Source: Adiantum capillus-veneris
Taxonomy: Eukaryota > Streptophyta > Polypodiopsida > Polypodiales > Pteridaceae
DNA length: 64,000 bases
Direction: 5' to 3'
Assembly: GCA_014529385.2 (NCBI GenBank)
Contig: CM043958.1
Coordinates: 85,171,525-85,235,524 of the forward strand
Shown here one piece after another: positions 1 to 11,677 of this stretch (positions within the stretch are counted from its first letter, which is position 1; every line of letters starts with the position of its first letter). The translations under genes were made by a program, and so were the position numbers. The notes under the pieces were generated by a model. That model did no database searches. It was not told the origin of the DNA and worked only from the letters and a program-made list of their open reading frames with translations.

Positions 1-22
1 TCCGCCACTCCGTGTCGCGTGT

Positions 23-64
<42 letters not shown>

Positions 65-140
65 AGTTCAGTTGTTATTGAGGTGCTAAAAGTCTGTTCA
101 GTCTGTTCTTTTCTATTGGCACGTGGTGCCCGTCTTGTGA
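1..140 (+). repeat. Left arm of an inverted repeat, probably an LTR end
   Basis: This segment is the reverse complement of 2170-2281 with scattered mismatches. Positions about 25-60 are an expanded (TC)n tract that is only a few units long in the right arm. It is followed at once by a tRNA-iMet-type primer-binding motif on the + strand (144-155), so the likely reading is the 3' end of a 5' LTR whose start lies before the window. The inverted partner does not fit a simple LTR pair, so the arms may instead come from two elements or a rearrangement. Confidence 0.5.
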
Positions 141-143
141 TAG

Positions 144-155
144 TGGTATCAGAGC
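144..155 (+). other. Primer-binding-site motif (tRNA-iMet type)
   Basis: TGGTATCAGAGC is the usual plant LTR-retrotransposon primer-binding site, complementary to the initiator tRNA-Met 3' end. It sits 3 bases after the end of the 1-140 arm, which supports calling that arm a 5' LTR end. Confidence 0.55.
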
Positions 156-1020
156 ATCAGGCGTGTGCTTTTCTGAAAGCATACCGGTCCTACAAAAGAG
201 CAGATAGAGCAAACTAGAGACTAGTGGAATTTTATTTGAAGTATCTTCGGGTCGTGTCTCCGGACACATTAGCCACTCCCACCCTTCATCGCGCATCGGG
301 CGCGCTTCCGTCTTCACCGCTCATGTCTTACAAGACATAAGCCAAAAAGATCACTTGCAAGAGAAGGATCCAACATTTGTTTCAAGTCACTATTTTTTTC
401 AAAAGCAGTGACATGCAGATGTTGATGTCTATAGCCACCAAGCCGCACACTCCAAGGACTTGGCAAGCTTTCAAGAATTTTTTTGCCCGAAGTTATATAG
501 TTTCTGATGTCTTCTTTCGGAGTGCAACTTCTGGTAGAGTGGGGTATCTTGAAATGCTTGCCATGGAAACCCTAGCAGATTATATCTTGAAATTTCTCGA
601 CATCTCTCAGTAGATGTCTCTTCTCGAGCTGATAATCTTGGAGGTCCAGTGTGATTGCTATGTCTTCGAACTACCATCGCTGCCAAAGGAACCTTGTCTG
701 TCCAAGAGCTGATGGACCACGTTGTGGTCGGCTATGACCTTATGGAAAGAAATAACCTAATTTTTGGTGCAGGTTTCAGGATGGAAAGTCAGTCGACTTT
801 TCGAGCTTGACCGATGTCGAGATTGCTTTTTAAGTTTGAGTTCTGTTTGAACTTGTTTGGAAATCCTGTTTGGAATTTGTTTGAAATGGATGGTATCTGT
901 TTTGAACCTGTTTTGGTGCCGATTTGAATTGTTTGACTTTGGTTTTAATATTGGTTTCATTGATTGGTGATTTTACTCTCAGGTGGACAAGTGAGAAATA
1001 TTGTTTTGGTATTGTTTGAA

Positions 1021-1234
1021 CCTCGGAACGACGCAGGCCGATGTCTGGGGAGTGTTTCGTTGTATGTTTGAAAACCTCGGAACGACGCAAGCTGATGTCT
1101 GGGGAGCGTTCCGTTGTATGCTAGAAAACCCTTGAACGACGCAGGCCGATGCCTGGGAAGCATTTGATTGTATGCTTGAACCTCCAAGTGACGCAGACTG
1201 TGGTCTGGGGAGCGTTTGGTTGTACAGTCCTCTG
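1021..1234 (+). repeat. Tandem repeat, about four 53-54 bp units
   Basis: Units begin at 1021, 1075, 1129 and 1181. Each carries a block like GAACGACGCAGGCCGATG followed by CTGGGGAGCG and TTGTATG. The units differ at several positions, so the array is not recent. No open frame runs through it with sensible composition. Confidence 0.8.
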
Positions 1235-1537
1235 AGCTCATGGCCCGGACCTTTTTAGGTTATTTGTGGGGGGAGTGATGAGGTAGTCGTTGAGTAGCTT
1301 CATACCGCAGACCGTTTGTCTCGGGGAATGCTCAGCGGCGCTGTTTGTTGTGTCTTGTAACATGCTTATGTGAGCATTTGTGTTGCATTGTGACGTGCCA
1401 ACCACTGAATATTCCTAATTGGATGAGATTTCTTGGGTATGTAATTTAAGTGCATCAAGACACCCATGGAAGATTAGTGCGGGTGGGTGTGATGGCTAAT
1501 TTTACTATGCTGGAATATTAAGAGTTCTGATCTAGAC

Positions 1538-1635
1538 GAAAGGAGAAGCAAACTCCTTGATCAAAAGAGTCGAAAGGAGAAGCCAACTCCTTGATCAAAA
1601 GAGCCGAAAGGAGAAGCCAACTCCTTAACAAAAAA
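1538..1635 (+). repeat. Three 33-bp tandem units, each with a hairpin
   Basis: Units start at 1538, 1571 and 1604, exactly 33 bp apart. Each contains AAGGAG and CTCCTT separated by 7 bases, which can form a 6-bp stem, so the transcript would carry three identical hairpins in a row. Confidence 0.8.
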
Positions 1636-2169
1636 AGAGCAAACTGATTGTCCCTCGGAATGACCCTCGAAAATTTTTGAGCTAACTTGAGTTGTTTTGC
1701 AGATATGTTGTAATCGCGGACGATTACTTTCTTTCAAGAAGGGGGGATGTCACAAACAGCTGACGTGTCAAGCCACTGAAGAACGGAGCCAACCTTCAGA
1801 TCTCGGCCAAGGGGCCAAAACCCTAAGAAAAAGCAGCAAAAGAAGAAGAAGTTGTTTTACAGACTTACAAAGTCTCGACGAGTGGCCTATTTTTAAAGAA
1901 GAGTTCCCACCAACTTACGGGACCCCGTCCGATGGGGCCCAAGTGACATAAAGGCTTAAAAAATAAAGCAGAATACACTCAGAAGACTTTGCACATCAAA
2001 ATATGATGACGTGGCACCTGTACGGACATTCTGCAATTCTCGACGGATTTTTAGGAAAATCCCGAAATTTTAGGAAAGTGTTTTTTTGGGGTGAGCTTTT
2101 CATATTTGATGCTTTGAGGCTTTGAGCCTTTAAATATGAGCTTTGGGGGCCCTCTCTGGCACTCTCCTG

Positions 2170-2281
2170 TCACAAGACGAGCACCACGTGCCAATAGAAA
2201 AGAACAGACTGAACAAACTTTTAGCACTTCAATAACTGAAGTGAACTGAAAGAGAGATGACACGCGACACGGAGTGGCGGA
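2170..2281 (-). repeat. Right arm of the inverted repeat
   Basis: Reverse complement of 1-140 with a few substitutions and without the expanded (TC)n tract. A TATA-like AAATAT string lies about 35-40 bases to its left, near 2130. On the - strand it is not followed by a primer-binding motif, so it is not a plain inverted copy of a 5' LTR boundary. Confidence 0.6.
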
Positions 2282-2900
2282 ATTCCACCCCAGAGAGTAT
2301 TGGCCCCAAACCTTGGTGCCCCTTTCGGTATTTCTTTATATTGCATCAACACAGTACAAGACGGTACTCGAGACTCTGCACCTTTTCTAGGAAGCATGCC
2401 AGAGAATGAGTCCTAACCTCATATTTAAAGGCCCTTGGCCTAAAAAGCAATTAAAGTGAAAAGCCTTCAAACTCAAAAGCATCTGGTCCAAACTGTGACG
2501 CATCGGGAATATCCATTCCCCGGTCTCTCCCACTGAACTTACGGAACAAAACAACTCCTTCACGATGCTTAATGTCACCCATCATATGACACATCATAGA
2601 TGTGTGTTCCTGATGGCTTTTATCAGTTCGAGTAGATTTACATTTCCAAGTGTACACATATAAATCTTAATTTCATTAAATAGAAATTATTGAGAAAATA
2701 AGAAAATAGTCCATGTAGCAACATCTCTTTGCCTTCTAAAGAGTTTTCCTCAATTGTAGTGCTTGTACATATCCTTCGAATCTCGAGATAAGCTGCTAAT
2801 TCCTGCTCGGTCATCCACTGAGCGTCCAAGGTAGAATAGTTGTTGAACTATACCAACATTTTACTTCCCGGATGTCTTTTGGGGGTAGCAGTTGGATTGT
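2282..2900 (-). mobile_element. Degraded gypsy 3' end with chromodomain remnant
   Basis: On the - strand near 2760-2829 the translation MDAQWMTEQELAAYLE resembles the end of the chromodomain in the intact chromovirus of this window (MDAKWMEEGELAE). At 2300-2340 a block ending CCCCTTTCGGTATTTC is shared with that element's LTR. The rest is rearranged and has no continuous frame. It is best read as an old chromovirus fragment. Confidence 0.5.
2490..2725 (-). repeat. Dispersed repeat, copy 1
   Basis: About 230 bp shared in the same orientation with 4600-4830. On the - strand it reads open for about 60 codons (2657-2451), including SHQEHTSMMCHMMGD and KHREGVVLFRKFSGR, and ends at a stop. I do not recognise the protein. 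The AT-rich part at 2670-2725 is also shared. Confidence 0.6.
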
Positions 2901-3929
2901 ACACTGCAGGATACTTTTCCACTGCAGGGTTTTTAGCAGATATCCTTGTCCATGAGACGCTCTCTTTACAGTTGCAGATTGCTCACTCCCGCTCCCTGGT
3001 CCGACTTCCTTTCAAGGAGATGAGAGGGGGTGTTAAGAGTTCAAGCATCTCTCTTGGCTTGTCCAATCGGTCCCAATTCCTGTCAGGGATAGGTGCTAGG
3101 GAGTGAGGGCTGTTTTGTGGCTGTGCCCGGCCAATGTGAGGTTGTTTTCTCATGTCGGGTTGTGTTTAGCCATGTTTAGCTTGGGTTTCAGGCTTGGTTC
3201 CATGGCCGTTAGGCTCCTGTAGGCTGGGAATATTTTTCCAGCCTTGCCATATTTTTTCCATGGCCACCACTGATTTTTCCTCTTCCCCTCTCTCTATTTT
3301 GTGAGGTCGTGGCTGGTGGACAGCTGCCCGACCCACACTTATGGATGCATATACGAGAGGGCAGGGCGCATGGGGAGGAGGTGTGTGCACATGCCTTCAC
3401 GGTGTAGGGTGCCCCTAGGGGGCAGCCCTCGGGCAGATGCCTAGTGTTTTTAGAGCAGCCAGCCTGGCGTTTTTGGCAGCCCATGTAGTCGATGTCACCA
3501 GCAACAAGGCAGCACACCAATGGTGATGGTGGGTAGCAAAGGCATACTCCTTGCGGTTTTCTTCTCAAAGCACCCAGACAAAGACGTTGTGATCATTATC
3601 TTGCAGAGCACCACATCCGGGGTGCAAGCAGAGGAGTGGAGATGTCCCATGCTCTCTAGATTGCACCCTTGCCATGAGGCATGTCCCTCTCCATCCAGAT
3701 CAGCTCTCTTGCTAGGAGGAGATGCTGCCAGAGCTTCACTTTCTCAGGAGGCTAGGGCAGCCCATGACGAGAGTGTGTTAGTGGTCTCGTGTGCAGTAGC
3801 AGTTGGCAGCGTCAGTAGCAATCGTAGTTGTGTGTGCCTCGGGTCTATCCATTGGGCATGTCAGTTCTATGCCGGACCACCCTTGGTCACTTGTATGAGC
3901 AGATGGTTATCAGCATGGAGAGCCTTTCC

Positions 3930-4001
<72 letters not shown>

Positions 4002-4570
4002 TATGCCATGTCCCTCTTGAGTAATAGGTCTTGAGTTCAACTCTCCTCGTCGGGTAGATCTTTAAGGTCTCTTGGGATAGTTTCGTATGACGTTAAAATT
4101 CTCTTCTTCTTCTTCTTCTTCTTCTCCTCATTCTTAGATGACCTGTCTCTTTCTACCTCAGTGATCTCTCTTTTCCACAGGTGTGCCTTGTTCATGTGTT
4201 TGGCATTGCAGGTTCTAAATCGGAGTCGAGGTGCCCGCTGGATGACGAACCGGTTATTGTCTTCATTGCATCTTCCGCTGCCACCTTTGACAATGAAGTG
4301 GGTAGCCGGCCACTTATTAAATAAGTGTGTACCTGTTCAAAACTCAACAAAAACTATTAGCTGAAAATTGATGCTACACACAATCTCATGCACAGATGCA
4401 ATGCAAACATAGATTTCCTTGCAAGAAAGCATCTGCTTTCCCGGAAAGCACTTCAAAACATCCAGCTTTTTATCAAAAGCTTCATAGAACCTATCTTTCT
4501 TCTTGTGCTTGCATCTTTACGCGTAATGCTTTTTCCAATTCGGACTTCGTTTGAGACCAATGGAATATTC
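2900..4570. other. Non-coding stretch with (TC)n and (TTC)n tracts
   Basis: No supported gene. It holds a (TC)n tract at about 3933-3993 and a (TTC)n tract at about 4101-4124. Given the CDC48B exon at 5248 it is probably intron or 5' flank of that gene. Long frames here are low-complexity or have no recognisable content. Confidence 0.5.
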
Positions 4571-4599
4571 CCTATCTGATGCTCCAGTGACCTATCTTG

Positions 4600-4830
4600 T
4601 GAGGGATTGGGAATATTCATTCCTTGGTCCCTCCCACCGAAGTTAGAGAACATCTCCTTCGCGATGCTTACTGTCACCCACCATATGACACATGAGAGAT
4701 GTCCGTTCCTGATGGCTTTTATCAATTCCAATAGATCTGGAGTTCCTAACTTTAACAGTTGAAGTGTGCACATTAAATATCGTAATTTCATTAAATAGAA
4801 ATTATTCAAAAAATAAGAAAATAGTCCATT
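4600..4830 (-). repeat. Dispersed repeat, copy 2
   Basis: Second copy of the 2490-2725 block, same orientation. In the frame that is open in copy 1, this copy has an early stop, while the encoded SHQERTSLMCHMVGD and KHREG are conserved. A longer frame on the same strand (5043-4453) belongs to another phase and is not recognisable. Confidence 0.6.
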
Positions 4831-5247
4831 TAGCAACAAGAGCTTTGCTCTAAGAGGGTAGATAAGCCTGGCCTCTTGGGGAGACGAGTTCTCACATAGT
4901 CTAGGGGAAACTAGTGACAAAAGCATGGGTGCAATGAAGGCTTTGTCGTCTCTTTCCCTCGTATTTAATTTGGATATATCTTCTCTGTTTTGTCTTGGGA
5001 AGACGACAAAGGGTACCCATCCCCGATTCCTAAAACAAAACAAAACAAATAGTTGTTTGTAATGATTAGGCAGTTTAGTCTTTGGTGCTTTTCTTGTGTC
5101 TAGGCCAATTCACCTATGTTTGTTGACTCTTGTTTTTTAACTTAGTAACCATGTCACTAACTAGCACATAAGCTGTTTGTTCCTTAGACCTGGTGAGAGA
5201 GGTGCCATAATGATAGTACTAATTCTGCACCTGCATATCCAGTGCAG

Positions 5248-5392
5248 GTTCAGTTCATAGAGCTTATGCTGGGGAAAGTGAGAGATTGTTACGTGAAGCT
5301 TTTGCAGAAGCTTCAGCAAAGGCGTCAACAGGAATGCCAGTTGTAATATTTATTGATGAAATTGATGTTTTATGTCCTCCAAGAGATTCCAG
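5248..5392 (+). CDS. CDC48B: CDC48B-type AAA ATPase, isolated upstream exon
   Basis: The exon starts after an AG acceptor (5246-5247) and ends before a GT donor (5393). It encodes SVHRAYAGESERLLREAF and the D1 Walker B region VVIFIDEIDVLCPPRDSR, close to the plant CDC48 homologue B as I remember it. It begins after 2 bases of a codon and leaves 2 bases, which the exon at 40980 completes. The D1 Walker A exon must lie further upstream, and I see none between 1 and 5247. The next exon is 35.6 kb away, but the frame and the conserved join argue for one gene. Confidence 0.88.
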
Positions 5393-5679
5393 GTTTGTTG
5401 ATATTACCTTTCTTCTTTCTTGCAACTTATGGGGTTTTCAGTGTAGAAACGGGTGAAATTTAATGAACCACTAATAATAGGGACAATGACTATTAAGAAA
5501 ATGAACAACTGTTTAAATCACATGAATCTAAGTTAGCTTGCAAGGGAAGGTAAGTACCATGATTCTTATTATACCACCACCTAGAATATATGCTTTGGGG
5601 GGCGGCGGGGGGGTGGTGAGCTGTGAGGGGCTGAGGGAGCTAAGCGCGAGGGGTGGGCTGAGCGGCTCTCACACACACA

Positions 5680-5780
<101 letters not shown>

Positions 5781-6393
5781 AATGCTATATTAATGTCTTC
5801 AAGAGGCCAAAGTGACCTATGAGACCAAAAAGTTACAATTGTTGAATCTGATACAATGCCCGAGTACAGAAAGTACAAAGAACTGAAAAACTGAAACTGA
5901 AACGAAATTAGGCGGGGGGGGGGGGGTGTGTGATGGGGTGATGGCCGATATAATGGGTTAGGTGATACAATACTAATACAAAGATGGATACAAATCACTA
6001 GTGATACAAATGAGATACCAATCATTAGTGGTAGGCGGGTCAAGCTCAGTTGAGATCCCTCATCGGTTGTTGCTGAATCTCATCAATATCTCCATGGTCA
6101 ATACTTGGACTCGTCGTCTCGCATGTCGAGCGAGGATGATCTGGATCCTCTGCTGCCGTCTCCGTTGATGATGTGAGGCCCCTCGTGGTCGTCGGCACGT
6201 GGATCTACCTTTCTCAATGGCTCAACCAATCAGTGTACCCCCGGTGTGGGTGGGATCTGAGATTTGCTCCTCCTCCTCCCCTGGCTGGTGTAAAGAAGCC
6301 TGTGATCTGTCGCTGAGACTGTCTCTCCCGTGATGTCCTCAACAAGCTCTCTCTATGTTTGCGCAACTCTAGTAGAAACAGTCCAAGACATCT

Positions 6394-8841
6394 CTAATCC
6401 TCGTATCTCACGACTCTAGAAAATGGTCCAAAACCCTCTCTCAACAGACAATGGAAGCGGCCTTGTATCTCATTGTACACCGGGCAGTGACATGTGTAGT
6501 GCAGCTCTGTCTCTGGCTCTAGGTGACATAGCTGACATATCCTAGTCTCTGCTGGTACCCCACGAAATCGGCCAGTCTCAATCTGAAGCTGATGTGAGGA
6601 TGTGCTTATCTGCCCAATAGCACACCGTATCCCATGAGATAGGTGCGTATCCATGTATGCAGGCCTAGTCACAAAACCGTCCTCCGTGAGTTGGAGAAGA
6701 TGCTCTCTATAGACTGGCATCTTCGTGTCCAACTCCTGTGCCGGCTGTATCCATGTGCTCCTACTATCTAGCTGAATCAGATCCTGATGTATGAGTCTGG
6801 TGATCTCTGTCCGTGTGAGAGATAGGGAGGTGCATCCAAGGAGTACTGAAATGGAGGCAATCTATCCATGTTGAAGCCATGTGACTGAAACCATGATGTC
6901 ATGTGCCCAGGCCCCATACCAACATGATGTGTCACCTTGCAATGCTAGCTTGTCGGGATGACTCCAAGGCTAGCCGAGCGTATTTGTCTCTAGTGAGGTC
7001 TTATACACTGTGTATAAAGGATACTGATCTAATCAATGCCTCGACCACGAGGGGTGGGCTGGCTAGTTCGGCTCGGATAATCTCATGTGGCACTGAGGCC
7101 TTAGCCCGAATCATCCGAGAAATCATAGAGACCAGAGGCCTCTCCATACATCTCTATCCATCCGTGCTGCCAGATCTGCCATGGTGGTCTACTGAGGGTC
7201 CCCATATCTGAACTCCGTAAAGCATAGATGAAGTCACTAGAGTGTCAAAAATCCAGAGCTTTGTTCGCGGTTCTTGAAACTGAATTTGCGAACACATCCT
7301 CTCTAATCCTCCCAAGGCTGCGTAGGCTCTCGTCAGTTTGGTCTCTGTTGCTCTCCTCAATGAAAACACTGGTCCACTGAAGACTACCCCAAGATAGGTG
7401 TATGCATCTGTGTACTCCACTGTCTCTTGGCCTTACGTAAATGTGGGTGCTGACCTCCTGACCCACTGTGATGTGGTGTTGAACACCACAACCTTGGTTT
7501 CCCGAAGGTTGGCAGACAATCCACTATGATGAGCAAATGTGTGCAAAGCATTTAAATGAGGTTGCATCTCCTTCGGGAAGTCGGAAATCAAAACACAATT
7601 TCATGAGCGTATAGCAACATCAGGATTTATGTCCCTGCTAGCTGAGCACCTCTGTCTCCCTCTCTCTGTACATAGTCTGAAAACTCATTCACATACATCG
7701 CAAATAGAGTCAGAGACAGGGGGCATCCCTGCTTCACCCCAATAGTGGAGTGGACCATGTCAGACATACCCTCAGTAATGTGTACCCACCCTACCACTGT
7801 CCTGTATAAAGCCAAGATCCCCCAAATCATATCTGTGGGCACACCAATGTCTTGTAGTCTGGAATAAGTCTGGCTCTCGGCATTGTGTCAAAAGCTTTGC
7901 GGAAATCCACAAAGCTATAGTAGATCCTCTACCATGGTGTCTACCCTCCTCAATGATAGCTCTAAGTGTCAGAATCTGGTCAAGGGTGAGAAACCTCTCC
8001 TTAATCCTGCCTGCCCTGATGCTCGTGTGCCCTTTTTGTCTTCCCATTTACTCAGCTCCTTCTCAAGAATAGATGCATATAGCCTAGCCAACGTGTGACC
8101 AACCATGATGGTGCGATAATTTTCTATCATGGGATCTCCTGACTTGAAAATAGGCACAATCGTGGACATACTCCAAGTCTTAGGAAAACCCTCTCACATG
8201 GTTCGATTAAACGTCATAGCAAGAAGCTGTGTAAGCATATCTCTAGCATGGATGAAGTGCTCTGCTACCAGACCTTCATGATCATCTGCTCTCCTAGTCT
8301 TCAACGTGTCAATGGCTTCCCTTACCCTCTCAGCAGTAAAGAAAGTACAGGTCTGCAGTGGGTCCGGCAAAGGTGGCTGCCTTGATGCTGTGTAGAGAGA
8401 TGTGGCATATTCCCCCAATGTCTCTGTGGAGGTGATGGCTGGTGGTGGTGAATGCTCATGGAATAGTCTCCATGCCTCGCCTAAGTCCTGACTCATAAAT
8501 AGCTTATATAGATCTTGCTCTAGCTGAGATATATAAGCCCTCTTCTTTCGTGGCACTAGCCGAGGAAAGACAATCCGTGATTGTCTATGTGTGGTAATAC
8601 CCATGATCACCTCCCTTTGCAATTTGATCCTCGTCTCTCTACACTCCTCATCATTCCAGCTGTTCTGGGGCATGTTCCGAGATCGTCTCCGTGTAGGCTG
8701 ACTGTGGGGATATGCCTCTGATTCTGAATCATGGAGCGTCTCTGTCAGTATCTGAGTGAGCTCATCTAGTGGCCGTCCTGGTTCTCGAGTGTATAGCTGT
8801 CTGTATATCTCATCCGTGTACATGGCATCCGTCTCCCTCAT
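6394..8841 (-). pseudogene. LINE-A ORF2 (RT) pseudogene
   Basis: Fragments in several frames: 8841-8194 (linker between endonuclease and RT, with MPQNSWNDEECRETR and SQLEQDLYKLFMSQD), 8169-7627 (RT fingers and palm, with GVKQGCPLSLTLFAMYVNEF), 7420-7154 (RT thumb region) and 6732-6394 (C-terminal CCHC-like region ICQLCHLEPETELHYTCHC). Multiple frameshifts and stops show it is dead. Compared with LINE-G it preserves the order of all domains. Confidence 0.85.
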
Positions 8842-8892
8842 GAAGGTATACCATGTGCGGTGACCTCTCCTAGTGGAGCTGTGCTGAATTGG

Positions 8893-9171
8893 TGATGAGC
8901 GCGCGGCAGTGTGTGCAAGTGAAAGAGGACGCGAAGAAGTGCAGAGTGTGTGCAGAGAGAAGTGGCGAAAGCCAGCAGGAGAGGAAGCGCTAGCAGAACG
9001 ATAGGGGGAGAGAGAGAGGGCACGCTATGTTGCAGGGGAATAAGTGAGTGAGTTTTGGGTTTTCCCACTTTTATTATAAGTGACCTTTAAAAAATGTGTC
9101 TAGGTTCAATATGAACCTGGACAAAGTATAAAAATGTACAAAAAGGGGTTATTTAGGCCTTTAACCCAACA
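8893..9171. mobile_element. Solo LTR (279 bp) with 5-bp target duplication ATTGG
   Basis: It starts TG and ends CA, and is flanked on both sides by ATTGG (8888-8892 and 9172-9176). The flanks are LINE endonuclease sequence that becomes continuous when the segment is removed, as comparison with LINE-G shows. No internal region is present, so this is the product of LTR-LTR recombination. It is unrelated by eye to the other LTRs here. Confidence 0.8.
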
Positions 9172-9315
9172 ATTGGAACGTGAGAGTGAAAGAAAAGATA
9201 GCATTATCAACTGCTACTCCAACTGGCCTAGTGCCCACTATGAAATCCTGAAAGGATGGAACGAGACATGGCTTGGCTGGGCCATAACATAATCCACTGT
9301 GCTAGCCCCATGTCG

Positions 9316-9633
9316 TGTAAAGTGTGAGCTTTGTCCTGAGGTGTGAGTCAAGGAGAGGAGAGTGGATTTATCCCACATACTGTGGAGCAAGGTTGTAGAG
9401 CTACTTAAAGCTCATTTCTTGAATCAATAAACAACAACTCATTTTGCACTACATGCTTGTCTATGGTGAGCTTGTGCTAAGCTAAGTCAATACTCAAGAT
9501 TGTGTTTATGAGTCCAAGCTAATCTATCTTTGAACCTAATTCACTTGAGTGATAAGCTTGCTTACACACACTCATACACTTGCACCATGTTTCTCTTTCA
9601 TCCACCATAGCTAGCACGATCCAAATCCTAACA
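9316..9633 (+). repeat. 5' LTR of the small LTR element
   Basis: 318 bp, TG...CA ends (TGTAAAG to CCTAACA). Followed after two bases by the primer-binding site. Confidence 0.93.
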
Positions 9634-9635
9634 TT

Positions 9636-9647
9636 TGGTATCAGAGC
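9636..9647 (+). other. Primer-binding site (tRNA-iMet type)
   Basis: TGGTATCAGAGC, two bases after the 5' LTR. This sets the element's orientation as +. Confidence 0.9.
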
Positions 9648-11462
9648 TATGGTGTGCTAGCTAGGATTGTCATTATGCATTAGTGAGTGTTAATCATTAG
9701 CATCTCCATTAGATCGATTAGCATTGCATAATTGTTGTCACGGCCCATTAACAGTTTCATAGTTAAGTTGCATATCTCACTAATTAAGCACTAATCTAGC
9801 TATGTGTGGGCATGTCCTTGGCACACCCAAGAGGCCACTACCCTCCATGGCTAGGTAGACTTGATTAGAGAGAGGATTAGCATCATTTGGATTGTATTTT
9901 AGATTGCATTTTTTGCGTCAATTTTTGCATCATTTGCCTCTTCAATTAAATTCATTAAACTCGTTTTCCTTTTGCATTGTTCACCCCATCTCGAAGCTCT
10001 CCTCGCAAGCTTTCCGTCAAGTCCACCCATGCCAAAATCGCATTTGATTTGCCTATCCTAAAGCTTCCTTGATTTTGGTCTCATACACACCCTCAAATCT
10101 CTGGAATTTTCTGCAAAACAAATCCACAGGGGCAATGTGTGTGTGTGTGTGTGCCTAAGAGGGCATTCAATGCTCATCAACTTTTTCCCACCCTCCTTGT
10201 AAGCCCACGTGGGGGAACGGCCTACTTTTTGGCGAAGTCAAACCCACAAGGGGCCGGCCACACACACCAAGGCGCCCAAGGCAGACTCCAACCAGGCGCT
10301 CAAGCACATTGCAACCTCCCTTCGGGTCCGAACGGACCCCGGCTGGCCGCAATCGACCGCGCGCACCCCGTTTGGCGGCTCTTCTCAGTAGTTGGCGACC
10401 GACCTCGCGCCTGCCTCGCCGTCCGGCCGCGCCCAATCCCTCGTGCGCTCAACTGACTTTAATTGCAATTTCGGGTCCGCCCCTACGGGGCCCCCCTTCC
10501 CACGGGCTGCCTTAAGCGCCTGCTTGTCCACTGGTTCTAAGCACCGGGTCCCGCACTGCTCCCGGCCTCAAGAGCCCCGAAAGACCTTCTCCCTCAAGGG
10601 GGCAGTCCCACGAACGTGCTGCCTCAAGCAAAACTCCTAGGGCTTTCTAAGCCCCCTTTCCCACAGCCTACTGCCGAGCACTCCAAGAGGCCCAAAGCCC
10701 CCCTTCCCGAGTTGACTCAAGAGCTCCAAGGCAAGTACACCAAAGCTGCAGCAAAGCTTCGGAAAGCTTTTACACCGGCATTCAAAGGCGGCCTCTTCGA
10801 GCATACAAAGCTTTTAAAAGAAAGCTTCAAAGACATCCAAAGACAACTTCGAAGGTTCATTTTAGCCATCAAAGAAGAACTCAAGGTTGTGAAGGGTGAC
10901 TTCACCTCGAGTGAAGAGGTACTTCACATTTTATTAAGAAGACATTAAAACTGGAATCTTGCAGCCAAGCACAACAACTTCTTGCAATGTATGTAATTGT
11001 ATTTGTCTACATGGATGACATTATGTGCTTTTGTAATGCGATAGAAATTGGCATTGGAGAGTCTCCAAATCGCTAAAATCTCTCCATGTGTGAAGAATTT
11101 GTGACAAATTGTATGAGAAATTTCGCATGCTTGGGCTCTCGGAGTATAACCAAGATGGAAGAGAGCATTACTTTTTGCATAAACCTTTTCATAGGATATT
11201 TTCGCATATTGTTGCATGTCATTATGACGCATGGAATAAAGCCTGATTGTACCACACAAAAGGGGACAGAAGTACTCATTCGAGGGGAGGATACGAAGTC
11301 AGACCATGAAGCAGTAGAAGCAACAGCAGAAGCAACGAAGGCAAGAGACCTGACAGAGGATCAGCTCACATAGTAGAAGACAAAAAGGACGAAGACGAAG
11401 GTAGCGTTTGGGAAGACCCATTTTGAAGATGCAGACTCTCTACTTGTAGGGGAGGACTTTTT

Positions 11463-11640
11463 CCTGTGTGGATACTAGCCTATCATCCTGTGTGGACATC
11501 ACCATCCTTTGTGGATTGTTCTTGTGTGGATTTTACAATCCTGTGTGGATATCAGTCACCATCCTTTGTGGACTTTATTTTCCTGTGTGGATATCACCAT
11601 CCTGTGTGGATTTTGTTAGCCTGTGTGGATCATGCATCTT
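11463..11640 (+). repeat. Imperfect tandem repeats of CCTGTGTGGAT
   Basis: About eight irregularly spaced copies of a CCTGTGTGGAT or CTTGTGTGGAT core lie just upstream of the polypurine tract. The spacing varies from about 15 to 35 bases. They do not look coding. Confidence 0.7.
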
Positions 11641-11663
11641 CAGTATCTTGTCTTAGTCCAAAC

Positions 11664-11677
11664 CTTAAGGGGAGGAT
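11664..11677 (+). other. Polypurine tract of the small LTR element
   Basis: AAGGGGAGGAT directly before the 3' LTR start at 11678, the expected plus-strand primer position. Confidence 0.75.

Larger units (their letters stand above)
156..2169 (+). mobile_element. Interior of a non-autonomous LTR-type element with tandem repeats
   Basis: About 2 kb between the inverted arms with no recognisable gag, protease, RT or integrase. A short open stretch at 377-613 encodes 78 residues of no known family. Two tandem arrays are visible: about four 53-54 bp units starting at 1021, 1075, 1129 and 1181, and three 33-bp units starting at 1538, 1571 and 1604. The lack of pol suggests a TRIM/LARD-like element mobilised in trans. 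The class assignment rests mainly on the primer-binding motif. Confidence 0.4.

Noticed and set aside
3520-4020. 166-codon open frame on the + strand
   Set aside because: The end is a translated (TC)n tract and the rest has no recognisable family or composition bias, so I do not call it a gene.
3995-4130. Possible SINE tail with a B-box-like GAGTTCAACTCTCC and (TTC)n
   Set aside because: No matching A-box is visible because the (TC)n tract lies where it should be, and no second copy is in the window.
11463-11640. Repeats that could suggest a CRISPR-like array
   Set aside because: Units are short, irregular and lie inside a plant LTR element. No spacer structure, and the genome is eukaryotic.
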